The position numbers were made by a program, and so were the translations under genes. Positions 37,174-45,928 of a stretch of 64,000 nucleotides of DNA are shown piece by piece. The DNA comes from Spirobacillus cienkowskii. GTDB taxonomy: Bacteria; Bdellovibrionota_B; Oligoflexia; Silvanigrellales; Silvanigrellaceae. Positions within the stretch are counted from its first letter, which is position 1. Each line of letters opens with the position of its first letter. Below the pieces are notes generated by a model. It saw only the letters and a program-made list of their open reading frames with translations. It was not told the DNA's origin and made no database searches. The stretch spans positions 1,015,501 through 1,079,500 of the forward strand of contig NZ_CP146516.1 in NCBI RefSeq assembly GCF_037081835.1. Direction: 5' to 3'.

Positions 37174-39021
37174 ATGATTAAGTTTAAAAAAATTTACGTT
37201 TTTTATGGTATACTTGGAACAATCGGCGCATTTATAAGCTGCTCTGACCAAGTCGATAAACCTTATACGCCACCAGAATTAAATATCCCTCCAAAATCAA
37301 ATACACCTCCTCTTACGCCGTCTCGTTCTGAGCCTCCTAGTCCAGAGTCTGACAAATTAGTGTATCCTGAAATTTTTTGTAGGTTGAATGGTTGTGCTAG
37401 TTCTATAATTTATTTATTAGATGGGGATAAGCCCTATATTGCTTATAAAAATGATCATTTTAATAATGAAAGCATAACAGGCCATAAAGAAAATATGACC
37501 AATTTTTCAAAATTTTCTATTACGAGTGATTTATCTAGTAATAAAAAATACGAATTAAAGTTGCTCAATAATAATTCTTTTTGTCGTGATTTAAAAATTA
37601 ATAATAATGGAAATAATTTTGAAATATTAGATCCTATTCCTAAACTACAAAGTGCGACAGTTTGTAGTTTTCAATTAGTATTTAACAATAAAGTGGAAAT
37701 TAATAACTTAGATTTATTTTTTAATTATACTTTTAATGACTGGAAAGGTGCAGCGGGTGATGGTACCGAAGCGCAAAGAGTAGCAAGACTTATTGATTCT
37801 CGAACTAAAAAACTAGATCTTAAAAATAAAAATATTCATGATTTGTCATCAATCGCAACTTTAGTTGATCTTGAAGAGCTTAATCTAGAAAATAATAAAA
37901 TTACTGAAATTACGCCTTTTATTCGAGAATTAAAAAAACTCACAGCAATAAATTTTAGTCATAATAAAATTAGTGCAATCACGCCTTATATTCGAGAATT
38001 AAATAAACTGATAGCAATAAATTTTAGTCATAATATTATTAAAGAATTACCAGAAGAAATGCGAGAACTAGATTTAAAAACAATTTATTTTAATAATAAC
38101 CAGTTAACTGTATTTCCAAGTTTTATAATTTATTTATGGAACCCTCATGTTATTGATTTGTCTCATAATAAAATTAAACAAATTCCAAATAATTTTAAGA
38201 AAAATTATTTTACATATTTAGAAAAATTAAGCTTAGATAACAATATTATTGAAGAATTATCTGGTAATATCTTTGAAACAGACTTGCAAAACATATCTTT
38301 AAGGCACAATAAAATTCAGAAAATCAATGATTTTGACTTGGTTTTATCAAGCTATACTAAAAGTATTGATTTAAGTCATAATCAGTTGAGTCAAAAATTT
38401 AATATTAGTAATTTTAGTAGGCTTAAAAAATTTGATTTGAGTCATAATAAGTTTAAATCTTTTCCAATTATTGCAAATAATAGTAGCACTTTTATTGAAG
38501 AAATTATTCTTAATGATAATGCTATTCAAGGTGAAATAGATCTTTTAAATTTTAGTAAATTAACAAATGTAAATTTAAATAATAATCAACTTTCACTTGT
38601 TCCGCGTTTTGACATGTACCAAGCAGATGGAGTTGTTTCTTTAAAAAATAACAAGTTTACAAATTTTGCAAAGTACCAAGGTGTGAAAACTTTATCTGTT
38701 GCTAGTTCGATTGATCTTTCTAATAATCAAATTACATCAATGCTGCATTTTCCTGGTTATGTTAGGAAAAAATTAAATTTGGAAAATAATTTATTAGCAG
38801 AAATTTCATATAATACTTTTAATGGTAATTTGATTTCAAATACGCCTAGTGGATTTGAAGTAAATTTAAAAAATAATCGTATTGTTAAAATAGACTGTAA
38901 ATTTTTTAACGCACACATGACAAGCAATCGAAATATTTTATTAGAAGGGAATCCTGGTTTTCCAAGCTTTGGTCTTAATATAACTGAATCCGCTCCTGGT
39001 TATCAACATTGTCTAAAATAA
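37174..39021 (+). CDS. Leucine-rich-repeat lipoprotein
   Basis: 615-aa surface or periplasmic lipoprotein: lipobox FIS|C at residue 23, a Pro-rich linker (about 30-60), an N-terminal beta-type domain with cysteines, then LRRs from about residue 220 to 590 with LxxLxLxxNxI repeats (for example LEELNLENNKITEI, IDLSHNKIKQIP). ATG 37174 is preferred since AAGGAG lies 5 bases before it. A motif like DGTEAQRVARLID just before the repeats resembles the cap seen in other bacterial LRR proteins. Role is probably protein binding; partner unknown. Confidence 0.88.
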   Translation: MIKFKKIYVFYGILGTIGAFISCSDQVDKPYTPPELNIPPKSNTPPLTPSRSEPPSPESDKLVYPEIFCRLNGCASSIIYLLDGDKPYIAYKNDHFNNESITGHKENMTNFSKFSITSDLSSNKKYELKLLNNNSFCRDLKINNNGNNFEILDPIPKLQSATVCSFQLVFNNKVEINNLDLFFNYTFNDWKGAAGDGTEAQRVARLIDSRTKKLDLKNKNIHDLSSIATLVDLEELNLENNKITEITPFIRELKKLTAINFSHNKISAITPYIRELNKLIAINFSHNIIKELPEEMRELDLKTIYFNNNQLTVFPSFIIYLWNPHVIDLSHNKIKQIPNNFKKNYFTYLEKLSLDNNIIEELSGNIFETDLQNISLRHNKIQKINDFDLVLSSYTKSIDLSHNQLSQKFNISNFSRLKKFDLSHNKFKSFPIIANNSSTFIEEIILNDNAIQGEIDLLNFSKLTNVNLNNNQLSLVPRFDMYQADGVVSLKNNKFTNFAKYQGVKTLSVASSIDLSNNQITSMLHFPGYVRKKLNLENNLLAEISYNTFNGNLISNTPSGFEVNLKNNRIVKIDCKFFNAHMTSNRNILLEGNPGFPSFGLNITESAPGYQHCLK

Positions 39022-39351
39022 AACGTTAACACTCAGAAATTCAGTTTTTAAATTCAAATGATTTACTGATTTTTAAAGCAGAGTTGGCAAGCAACCCAGC
39101 TGCCAACTCAACCCCATCCCAACAACGTCTTTCCCATAACCTTTTTTAAAATGCGTCATGACGAGGGAGTGAAGACAAATGTTTTTAAATAATTTTTTGC
39201 TGTCACCTTTTCTCTAGCGTTGAGTGTCGCAAAACGGGATGGGATAAAAAAATAATTAATAATTTTAATATTATATATTGTTAAAATTAAAAAAAAGGCC
39301 ATTTGGAAAAAAGGCCTTTAAATTAAAACTATGAGAAGCAATAAAAAAAAT
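39022..39351. other. GC-richer structured gap
   Basis: 330 bases without a gene, but richer in GC than its surroundings. It contains hairpin GAGTTGGCA/TGCCAACTC (39081-39089, 39101-39109), a palindrome CGTCATGACG, distant repeats CCCATCCC/GGGATGGG (39113-39120, 39236-39243) and hairpin AAAGGCC/GGCCTTT (39294-39300, 39313-39319). A structured small RNA or mobile-element remnant is possible. The last hairpin may end transcription of the LRR gene. Confidence 0.45.
39294..39319 (+). terminator. Terminator-like hairpin beside the IS6 remnant
   Basis: AAAGGCC pairs with GGCCTTT around a 12-base loop; an A run precedes and T follows. It lies between the LRR gene and the convergent transposase fragment and could work in either direction. 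Confidence 0.5.
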
Positions 39352-39726
39352 TTAGTTAATTTCTAAAGACTTTTTAAAAAAAGATTTTGCAGAACTTAAA
39401 TTCTTTTTATCTCGCATACAGATGCTTAACGTTGCATCATGGCGATCGCACGCGCGATACATGTACTTCCAGCTTCCGTTGCATTTTATGTATGATTCTT
39501 CTACTTCATAGTTGGGAATACGTTTACGATTTTTTTTCTCAATTTTGTCGCCAAACTTTTGAACCCATTCATAGATTGTTTTATGAGAAACTTCAACACC
39601 ATGTGCAAGCATTTTTTCAGATACTGAGCGAAAAGTCATATTATTTTGAAAATAAAATTGAACAGCTGTTTCAATAACTGCCCATGGATAGCGGTGTTGT
39701 TTGTCAATTCTTTCTTTAATTGCCAT
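39352..39726 (-). pseudogene. Truncated IS6-family transposase
   Basis: 124 codons resembling the N-terminal half of an IS6/IS26-type DDE transposase: HRYPWAVIETAVQFY, RSVSEKMLAHGVEVSHKTIYEWV, then ESYIKCNGSWKYMYRACD. The family is about 230 residues, so the second and third catalytic residues are lost. The position of the first catalytic Asp (VDETY in the family) reads EVEESY, a further sign of decay. No inverted repeats could be recognised. Confidence 0.8.
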
Positions 39727-39882
39727 TAAAAAGCTCCTTGGAAATAACGAAATTCGTATTTGTTCACGTCTCTTAGAAAAAAGTAACGTAACAGTAAATT
39801 TTGATATATCAAATGTTTTTTAGAGGCAAGAGTTTATTTCTATTATTTTTTTAGAAAATTATTTGCAAAGAAGCGCAACACA

Positions 39883-40521
39883 CTAAGAGATTACAAGAGC
39901 GTCAGATACAGTATTAATATCAAGTATTTGGGCGAACTGAGCACTCATTCCAATCCAACGTTCAATTTCTGGTTTCACCATTCCAACAAGCACATAGCAA
40001 GCATCTTTTGAGTGATCGTGAACAGCAAGTAGGGTTGCATCTTCAACATGTTTCGCAATTAAGTCAAGTTGCCTTAAAAAAACTTGCGCATTAGCTTCTA
40101 ACTGTTCAGGATCTTTGTTTAAAAGATAAATTGGACGAGCGCCTAATGATAAAAATAAATTGCAATCATTTAAAAGTATCTCTAAGTTTTTTTCATAATC
40201 TTTTCCAGATTCCCATAACTGCAAAGTGACAACTTTGAGATCATGAACAAGTAATCCAGCCATATCAATAGCAACTTGAAGACTTTCATAAGAAAGTTGC
40301 TGAGGGGTATCAAGCTTAACATCGATAGTATCTTCGACTTCTAATTTTATGCGATGAAATTCTGGATTTTCAAGATCAATGGCACTATTATTAATGCTTA
40401 ATGCAGTGACTGCGCTATTATTTTTTTCAGCTATTGCATCCAATTTATTGATGAGATTTGAAAGTGTATCAATACTTTGTAGTGGTGGGACTCTCTTTCC
40501 ATTTATTCTCACATCAGCCAT
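39883..40521 (-). CDS. Unknown 212-aa protein downstream of the TPR glycosyltransferase
   Basis: No known domain recognised. The first 75 residues (MADVRINGKRVPPLQSIDTL...) look like a small beta-grasp-type domain; the rest is helical, with a conserved-looking DHSKDACYVLVGMVKPEIERW segment. No signal peptide or membrane helix, so it is cytoplasmic. GGAGGAG precedes the ATG. It starts 29 bases after the glycosyltransferase gene, suggesting a shared job near the flagellin gene. Confidence 0.75.
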   Translation of the reverse strand: MADVRINGKRVPPLQSIDTLSNLINKLDAIAEKNNSAVTALSINNSAIDLENPEFHRIKLEVEDTIDVKLDTPQQLSYESLQVAIDMAGLLVHDLKVVTLQLWESGKDYEKNLEILLNDCNLFLSLGARPIYLLNKDPEQLEANAQVFLRQLDLIAKHVEDATLLAVHDHSKDACYVLVGMVKPEIERWIGMSAQFAQILDINTVSDALVIS

Positions 40522-40550
40522 TATAGCTCCTCCTTGACGACAAAAAATTA

Positions 40551-42629
40551 TTAAGCAGGTTTCTTTTGATTTTCTGTTTTTTGAATTTGTGCAATAAGAC
40601 TGTGTGCTCTGCTATTCATAGGATCAAGTGCTAAAATATTTTCCATGAGCTGCAATGCGGCGTCTTTTTGTCCAGTTTTAAAGGCAACGGTGCCAAGTGT
40701 GTAAATCATATTGACATCGTGAGGATGCATTCCAATATATCTCACCAATACACGTTCTAAGTCTGCAAATTCTTCTAATTCAAATGATAATTTTACAAGA
40801 TTAAAGATGGCAACAGTATTGTCTGCCTTCAAATGGCATGCGCGAACAGTCCAAGAAAGAGATTCTTTCAGTTCGTTTAAGCCTTCAAACGCCAAACCTA
40901 ATCCTAAACTTGCCATGTCGTCATTGGGTGCCAGGCTAACAGCCTTTTGAAATTGTGGAACGGCAACATTGTAATTGTTTCGTTGTAATGCCACTGTACC
41001 TAAGCCGATAAAGCATTTTGCGCAATAAGGATCGAGTTCTAATGCTTTTGTATAATTTGCAACGCCACTGTCTAAATCACCAAGTTTGGTAAAGCAATCA
41101 CCAATTAATCGATAAAGATTACCTTGTTGTACAACAGATAGTCCGGGTTTTTGAAATGCTTGAGATATTAAATTAATGGCATCAATATATTGTCTTGCAA
41201 TGACCATTTCTTCTACTTGTTGAATTAATTTAGATGTGTTTTCTGATTCAATAATTGGTGTATTAGCAATTAGTGTTTTAAAAATTTCTGTAATTTCATT
41301 TGTTGTTTTTTCAAAGGGAAACTCATTTGCAATCGCTTTTTTAATAGCATTTTTAACACTGGACACTTTGTCTTGTTTTTCGATTGTTTCTTGCATTAAA
41401 CGGGCAAGACTATGAATACTTCCCGCAGAAAATGTTTTATAAAATCGACTAACCCATTCTCCAATCCAATTATTGCCATTAGAAATAGTGATGATTTCTG
41501 ATGATAAGGCGCATAACACATCATAAGTGCTATCTAAAAATTTAAGTGCATTGCCATTTACAGGAGAAATTGGGGCATGAATCACCGCGTCACATAAAGA
41601 AATAACAGTAGAAAATTGATTGCCAACAATTTCTTTTAATCCCTCTCCATTAGGATTTAAAAAATACACATGGTCATCAAGACCCATTTCCACAACACTT
41701 TGTCGAATGTCAGCACCTGCAGATCCGGTGCCACAAAAGCACAAGCGTGCCCGACCTTGAAAAGAAGGGTTACTTTGTAATAGATTTTTAAAAGCAAATG
41801 CCGAATCGAGGGCACCCGACTCGATTTCAAGGGGACCTAAATGAAAAAATATAAAATCTGTTTCCGGTAATCCAAGAGCTGCGCGAAGTTCAATTCTTCG
41901 CATCGTAGATAATTCTGAAGAATAGCGCTTGGGATTGATAGTTCTTGGCACTCTTCTAATTCTTTGGGAACTCACGTCTTCCAAATAAGACCAAGTTGCT
42001 CCATCTTTATCAAAACATAAAATGATATCCGAATTTTTTAGCACTTCTTTTCTGACTGTCCGTTCTCTCGCGATATGTGGTAAGGGAGAACCATTTGGTG
42101 ATCGTGTGCCTAGGTTTGCATGAGGAGGGCGTGGTGCATTTTGCCAAATGACCAACCGAGCTTGATTTATTCTTTTTACTTTAGACGCTTGATAACTTGC
42201 TAATGAGTTTTCTCCTAATGAAACGATAACAGAGTATTGCTCGAGTTCTTTTTCAATACCAGATAAAAATGTTTTGTTTTCATGCATTGAATCTAAGGTA
42301 TAACAGGTTAAATAAAGAGGTGTATTTGAGGCGTGCAGATGCCGTGCAAAATGGATAAAAGCCTTTTCTTCATGAATGTTGGTGTACAAAGAACCTTCTA
42401 AACCTAATTTTTGAACACACGAATTCCAAATCTCTAATTCGCAAGGGTGCGGCAATTGTGGTGCAACAAATGCAATCTTTTTTGATTTTTGAACTTCTTG
42501 AACATTATGCTTTGCTTGAATTTCTGCAATCTTTTTGCCCATGTCTCCTTCAATATAAGCCATCAACTGTTCTGGACCCCAAGTTTGGGCGTTTTTAACA
42601 ATACTTTCCAGGGAGCAGCTTTTTGTCAT
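40551..42629 (-). CDS. TPR-containing glycosyltransferase (GT4-like)
   Basis: 692-aa cytoplasmic protein. Residues about 45-440 resemble a GT-B glycosyltransferase: an N-terminal Rossmann-like half, then FIFFHLGPLEIESG, ARLCFCGTGSAG and a DAVIHAPISPVNGNAL donor-site region. Residues about 455-690 are tetratricopeptide repeats (GVANYTKALELDPYCAKCFIGLG and similar). Proteins of this build often modify flagellin or surface proteins; the flagellin gene lies 1.5 kb away. Substrate is inferred only from context. Confidence 0.8.
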   Translation of the reverse strand: MTKSCSLESIVKNAQTWGPEQLMAYIEGDMGKKIAEIQAKHNVQEVQKSKKIAFVAPQLPHPCELEIWNSCVQKLGLEGSLYTNIHEEKAFIHFARHLHASNTPLYLTCYTLDSMHENKTFLSGIEKELEQYSVIVSLGENSLASYQASKVKRINQARLVIWQNAPRPPHANLGTRSPNGSPLPHIARERTVRKEVLKNSDIILCFDKDGATWSYLEDVSSQRIRRVPRTINPKRYSSELSTMRRIELRAALGLPETDFIFFHLGPLEIESGALDSAFAFKNLLQSNPSFQGRARLCFCGTGSAGADIRQSVVEMGLDDHVYFLNPNGEGLKEIVGNQFSTVISLCDAVIHAPISPVNGNALKFLDSTYDVLCALSSEIITISNGNNWIGEWVSRFYKTFSAGSIHSLARLMQETIEKQDKVSSVKNAIKKAIANEFPFEKTTNEITEIFKTLIANTPIIESENTSKLIQQVEEMVIARQYIDAINLISQAFQKPGLSVVQQGNLYRLIGDCFTKLGDLDSGVANYTKALELDPYCAKCFIGLGTVALQRNNYNVAVPQFQKAVSLAPNDDMASLGLGLAFEGLNELKESLSWTVRACHLKADNTVAIFNLVKLSFELEEFADLERVLVRYIGMHPHDVNMIYTLGTVAFKTGQKDAALQLMENILALDPMNSRAHSLIAQIQKTENQKKPA

Positions 42630-42635
42630 CTTATG

Positions 42636-43079
42636 TTAACCTCTTAGCGAAGATTGAGAATTGATATAAGCATTTGAAACTTTGCGATGAGACTGAACCC
42701 GCACCAGTTCTGTGTGCATTAGTTTGAGAAAATGACTTAAAAGATTTTTAAAATTCAGATCGTGCTCCCATAAAATATTTTGTAAAAGTGAAATTTCACT
42801 TTTAAATTTTGGATGGTGCTTGATTCCTTGAATAAAAGCAGAGACCATACCTTCTCTTTTTTTTAAAAATTTTTTTGTTAAAAGGGTAAGTTCTTCTTCT
42901 GATAAAATTTTATTCGGATTTTTTATATTTATTTGATTGCATAAGGATGTATGTAGGAAAGTCCATCTGCGCCAAAAATGTTCAAATTCTTGTTTTAATG
43001 GAGATAAATCAAAGCCTTTGGAAAGTTCCGAAATGAATTTGTGATATGCTAAAAATTGTTGATCTTCAGTATTATCCAC
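42636..43079 (-). CDS. Unknown helical protein heading the glycosyltransferase operon
   Basis: 147 aa, mostly alpha-helical and charged, with no signal peptide. Not recognised; the size and helix content would fit a flagellar chaperone-like role, but this is a guess. The GTG start has AGGAAGG 7 bases upstream. It sits 6 bases before the glycosyltransferase gene and is probably the first gene of that operon. Confidence 0.7.
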   Translation of the reverse strand: MDNTEDQQFLAYHKFISELSKGFDLSPLKQEFEHFWRRWTFLHTSLCNQINIKNPNKILSEEELTLLTKKFLKKREGMVSAFIQGIKHHPKFKSEISLLQNILWEHDLNFKNLLSHFLKLMHTELVRVQSHRKVSNAYINSQSSLRG

Positions 43080-43244
43080 GCAAATACCTTCCTGTAAATT
43101 TTTTTGATGCAGACACTTTTAATTTTATTTGATTGCTCTACTATTAATCAATTTTGAATGCATGTTGCTTTTTTGGCTAAAATCCTGCATTTTTTTCTTT
43201 GCGATAGGCAAATTTTATCTCGTTATTTTAAGGAGATCATTCTG

Positions 43245-43967
43245 ATGAAAGAAAAATTGATTGGGTCAAAAATTCAAGTTGATGACGGCTCTGTTACGTT
43301 AATGGATTATATGGGTAGTGATCTTTCTGTTGTGAATGCGGCAAGAGTGAGTTTTGGCAAAAAAAAATTAGAGTTGGATGATAAAGATCTAAAACTGATA
43401 AAATATCTTGCTCATCATAAGCACATGAGCCCTTTTAGGCATGTTATCTTTTCGTTTGCGCTAGAAGGTGTATCAGAAGTTGTTTGCAGGCAACTCTATA
43501 AACATCAAGTTGGTTGTTCTTTTACAAGTGGTGAGTTTAAAGAAGCCGCCACAACATGGAACGAAATTTCTGGCCGTTACGTTGAGTTTGAACCTGAGTT
43601 TCATGTCCCTGCAGAATTTCGCAAACAACACAAAAGCAATAAACAAGCGTCGACAGAGGGGGATTGTATCTCAGAAAATCATGCCGCAAAATCTCTGTAT
43701 CTTGAGACAATTGAACAGACTTATACCTCTTACAAAAAATTATTAGAAATGGGTGTTTGCAGAGAGCAGGCTCGCATGGTGATGCCAATTTGTTTTAAAA
43801 ATTCACTTGTTTGGACCGCTTCTCTAGAAGCCGCAGCGCATTTTGTAAAATTACGCGATCATGATGGAGCACAACTAGAAATTAGAAATCTTGCGCGAGC
43901 AATTAAAAAATTGATTGATCCCATTTGCCCTTATTCAATTGAAGCATTAATGTCTGCAGAAAAGTAA
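43245..43967 (+). CDS. thyX: FAD-dependent thymidylate synthase ThyX (variant motif)
   Basis: Makes dTMP from dUMP with FAD and folate. The 240-aa length, ARVSFGK, HHKHMSPFRHV and LRDHDGAQLEIRNLA are ThyX features. The usual RHRxxSxNExSxRY motif is altered: K86-H87-Q88 replace RHR and about 14 residues separate them from N106-E107-x-S109-x-R111. ATG 43245 has AAGGAG 9 bases upstream; the upstream in-frame ATG 43158 lacks one. No thyA in the window. Confidence 0.9.
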   Translation: MKEKLIGSKIQVDDGSVTLMDYMGSDLSVVNAARVSFGKKKLELDDKDLKLIKYLAHHKHMSPFRHVIFSFALEGVSEVVCRQLYKHQVGCSFTSGEFKEAATTWNEISGRYVEFEPEFHVPAEFRKQHKSNKQASTEGDCISENHAAKSLYLETIEQTYTSYKKLLEMGVCREQARMVMPICFKNSLVWTASLEAAAHFVKLRDHDGAQLEIRNLARAIKKLIDPICPYSIEALMSAEK

Positions 43968-44007
43968 TTAAATTTTTCTACAGGATGGCAAAAATATTCC
44001 GACATGC

Positions 44008-44049
44008 AAAATGTACTTGCGGCAATTCGCCAACACGGTACATTTTTTT
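44008..44049 (+). terminator. Terminator after thyX
   Basis: AAAATGTAC (44008-44016) pairs with GTACATTTT (44038-44046); the loop holds a further GGC/GCC pairing. Seven T follow (44043-44049). It separates thyX from the flagellin gene, which must therefore have its own promoter in 44050-44128. Confidence 0.75.
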
Positions 44050-44128
44050 CTATTTTAGGCCAAGGATGGCCGCACCCAGTTTTCAAGTGGCTTTTGGACT
44101 GCGGTGAGTTTCAAGGAGGAGACAAGCT

Positions 44129-45097
44129 ATGGGTTTGCGTATACAAACCAACATCCAATCCCTTAATGCCCAACGGGCTTTGAGCATTACCACCAAACAA
44201 AATGATGAGTCCATTGAGAAGGTGAGCTCTGGTTATCGCATTAACAAGGCTTCAGATGATGCTGCTGGTCTTGCTATTAGCGAAAAATTAAAAGCTGACA
44301 TTCGTGGTCTTAACATGGCAAAAAGAAATGCAAGTGACGGTATTTCTTTGCTGCAAACTGCAGAAGGGGGCATGAACGAGATTGGTAATATATTAACTCG
44401 TTTGCGTGAGCTTGCAGTGCAAGGTGCGTCAGATACTGTTGGTAATACAGAGCGTGGATTTATTCACAAAGAATTTAATGCTCTAAAAGACGAAATCGAT
44501 CGTATTACAAATTCTACTGAATACAACGGTACGTTATTGTTAACTGGCGGTATTGAAGGCCTACCAGAGTCAATGACTAAAAAATCGAATATTCCTCCAC
44601 TTGAAGTACAAGTAGGAAAAAACTGGACTCTTGCTACAGATTCGATTGAAGAGCCATTTAATGAAGAATTTGGACGTAACCCTGTTAACATTATTCGTTT
44701 GAATTTTGATAAAATCAACACCACAACTGTTGGTTTAGGGTTGGGTCGCGCGAGCGATGAAACTATAGAATCTACAGGTGTTGCTATGGATGCTGATAAT
44801 ATCACATCATCCAAGAGACGCGCACAGCTTTCTATTAATAAACTTGATGATGCAATCACTAAGGTGTCAGAATTTCGTGCAGATATGGGTGCACAACAAA
44901 ACCGTCTCTTCTCAACAATTGCAAACTTAGCAGTTCAATCAGAAAACTACTCTGCAGCAAATAGCCGTATCCGCGATACAGACTTTGCAGAAGAGTCAGC
45001 AAAACTCGCACAATCTGGTATTCTGAAACAAGGTGGTGTTGCAGTACTTGCTCAAGCTAACCAAAGTCCTGGAGCTGCAATGCGGTTAATTGGATAA
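44129..45097 (+). CDS. fliC: Flagellin
   Basis: 322-aa flagellar filament protein. The N-terminal D0/D1 part (MGLRIQTNIQSLNAQRAL, KVSSGYRINKASDDAAGLAI) and the C-terminal part (QNRLFSTIANLAVQSENYSA, RDTDFAEESAKLAQSGIL) are intact. A short variable centre (about 145-215) makes it a compact flagellin. AAGGAGG precedes the ATG by 9 bases. No adjacent fliW, csrA or fliS is visible. A hairpin follows at 45127. Confidence 0.97.
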   Translation: MGLRIQTNIQSLNAQRALSITTKQNDESIEKVSSGYRINKASDDAAGLAISEKLKADIRGLNMAKRNASDGISLLQTAEGGMNEIGNILTRLRELAVQGASDTVGNTERGFIHKEFNALKDEIDRITNSTEYNGTLLLTGGIEGLPESMTKKSNIPPLEVQVGKNWTLATDSIEEPFNEEFGRNPVNIIRLNFDKINTTTVGLGLGRASDETIESTGVAMDADNITSSKRRAQLSINKLDDAITKVSEFRADMGAQQNRLFSTIANLAVQSENYSAANSRIRDTDFAEESAKLAQSGILKQGGVAVLAQANQSPGAAMRLIG

Positions 45098-45126
45098 TTT
45101 CGTGATCATTTCATTACCCTATAGCG

Positions 45127-45157
45127 TGCCATGCGTCTTTTTTAAAGATGTATGGCA
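45127..45157 (+). terminator. Terminator after the flagellin gene
   Basis: TGCCATGCGTCTTT (45127-45140) pairs with AAAGATGTATGGCA (45144-45157) over 14 bp, with two G-T wobbles and a 3-base loop, then TTTAAATTTT. It lies between convergent genes and may serve both. Confidence 0.8.
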
Positions 45158-45158
45158 T

Positions 45159-45872
45159 TTAAATTTTAAAGAAATTTAATGAACTATCATTTTGAATATC
45201 AATTTTTAACTCTACGGCAAGTTGATTTGCTTCTGTTAAGAAATAATTAATAGAATCACCAATAACAAGAGAATCAAATTTATTATAAACAATCATTTCT
45301 TCATCAAAAACGTGAGGAGTAAATACTGGAAAAATATTTTCTATAAAGTTTTTAGTTTTAATTTTTTCTGAATGATGATAGAAAATTTTTTGATTGAGAA
45401 ATTTATTTTTAAGTTGTTGAAGCTTTTGTGGTTTAATAATAATTCCAACATCATCTGTGTCAAATGTAAGATTATTTACGGCTGTCATAAGTTGATCAAA
45501 AGAGTCTAATTTTTTGGCTTCCATTTTTTTAATAACTTTGATGAGTTCAAAAAAAGCCAAACCAACGCAATCTGCAGTTAAAGATAAAATTAAATCCTTT
45601 TTTTCCAATAAAAGCTTATCATCAATATGAGTTTTATCGCCCCCTGAGAGAAGAATAAATGTTCTATTGAGAGAAAATTTTTTTAGTTTAATTAAATTTA
45701 TATCAGATATTTTTTGAGATGCTGATTTATTAGCGCTTAGGGATAATGGGTGAGTGTTTTTGAGATCATTCCAAAAATATTGATCATGGCCAATTACAGA
45801 TACATGATGAATTGGGCATTTATTTAAAAATAATTTATGTATTTTCCCTGGAGCGGTTAAATTTAAAGGCAT
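45159..45872 (-). CDS. Unknown 237-aa cytoplasmic protein next to flagellin
   Basis: Not recognised. No signal peptide or membrane helix. It contains a Lys-rich amphipathic region and a short LSLTADCVGLAFFELIKVIKKME helix. Its stop is one base beyond the flagellin terminator hairpin, convergent with fliC. AGGAG lies before the ATG. Position suggests a motility link, but nothing in the sequence proves it. Confidence 0.65.
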   Translation of the reverse strand: MPLNLTAPGKIHKLFLNKCPIHHVSVIGHDQYFWNDLKNTHPLSLSANKSASQKISDINLIKLKKFSLNRTFILLSGGDKTHIDDKLLLEKKDLILSLTADCVGLAFFELIKVIKKMEAKKLDSFDQLMTAVNNLTFDTDDVGIIIKPQKLQQLKNKFLNQKIFYHHSEKIKTKNFIENIFPVFTPHVFDEEMIVYNKFDSLVIGDSINYFLTEANQLAVELKIDIQNDSSLNFFKI

Positions 45873-45928
45873 AAAAAACTCCTATTAAATAAATATTTAA
45901 ATTCTCATAAATAATTATAATATAGCTT

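Noticed and set aside
44088-44102. GG-N10-GC pattern upstream of fliC resembling a sigma-54 promoter
   Set aside because: The expected transcript start (about 44114) lies inside the Shine-Dalgarno site, so the transcript would lack a ribosome site.
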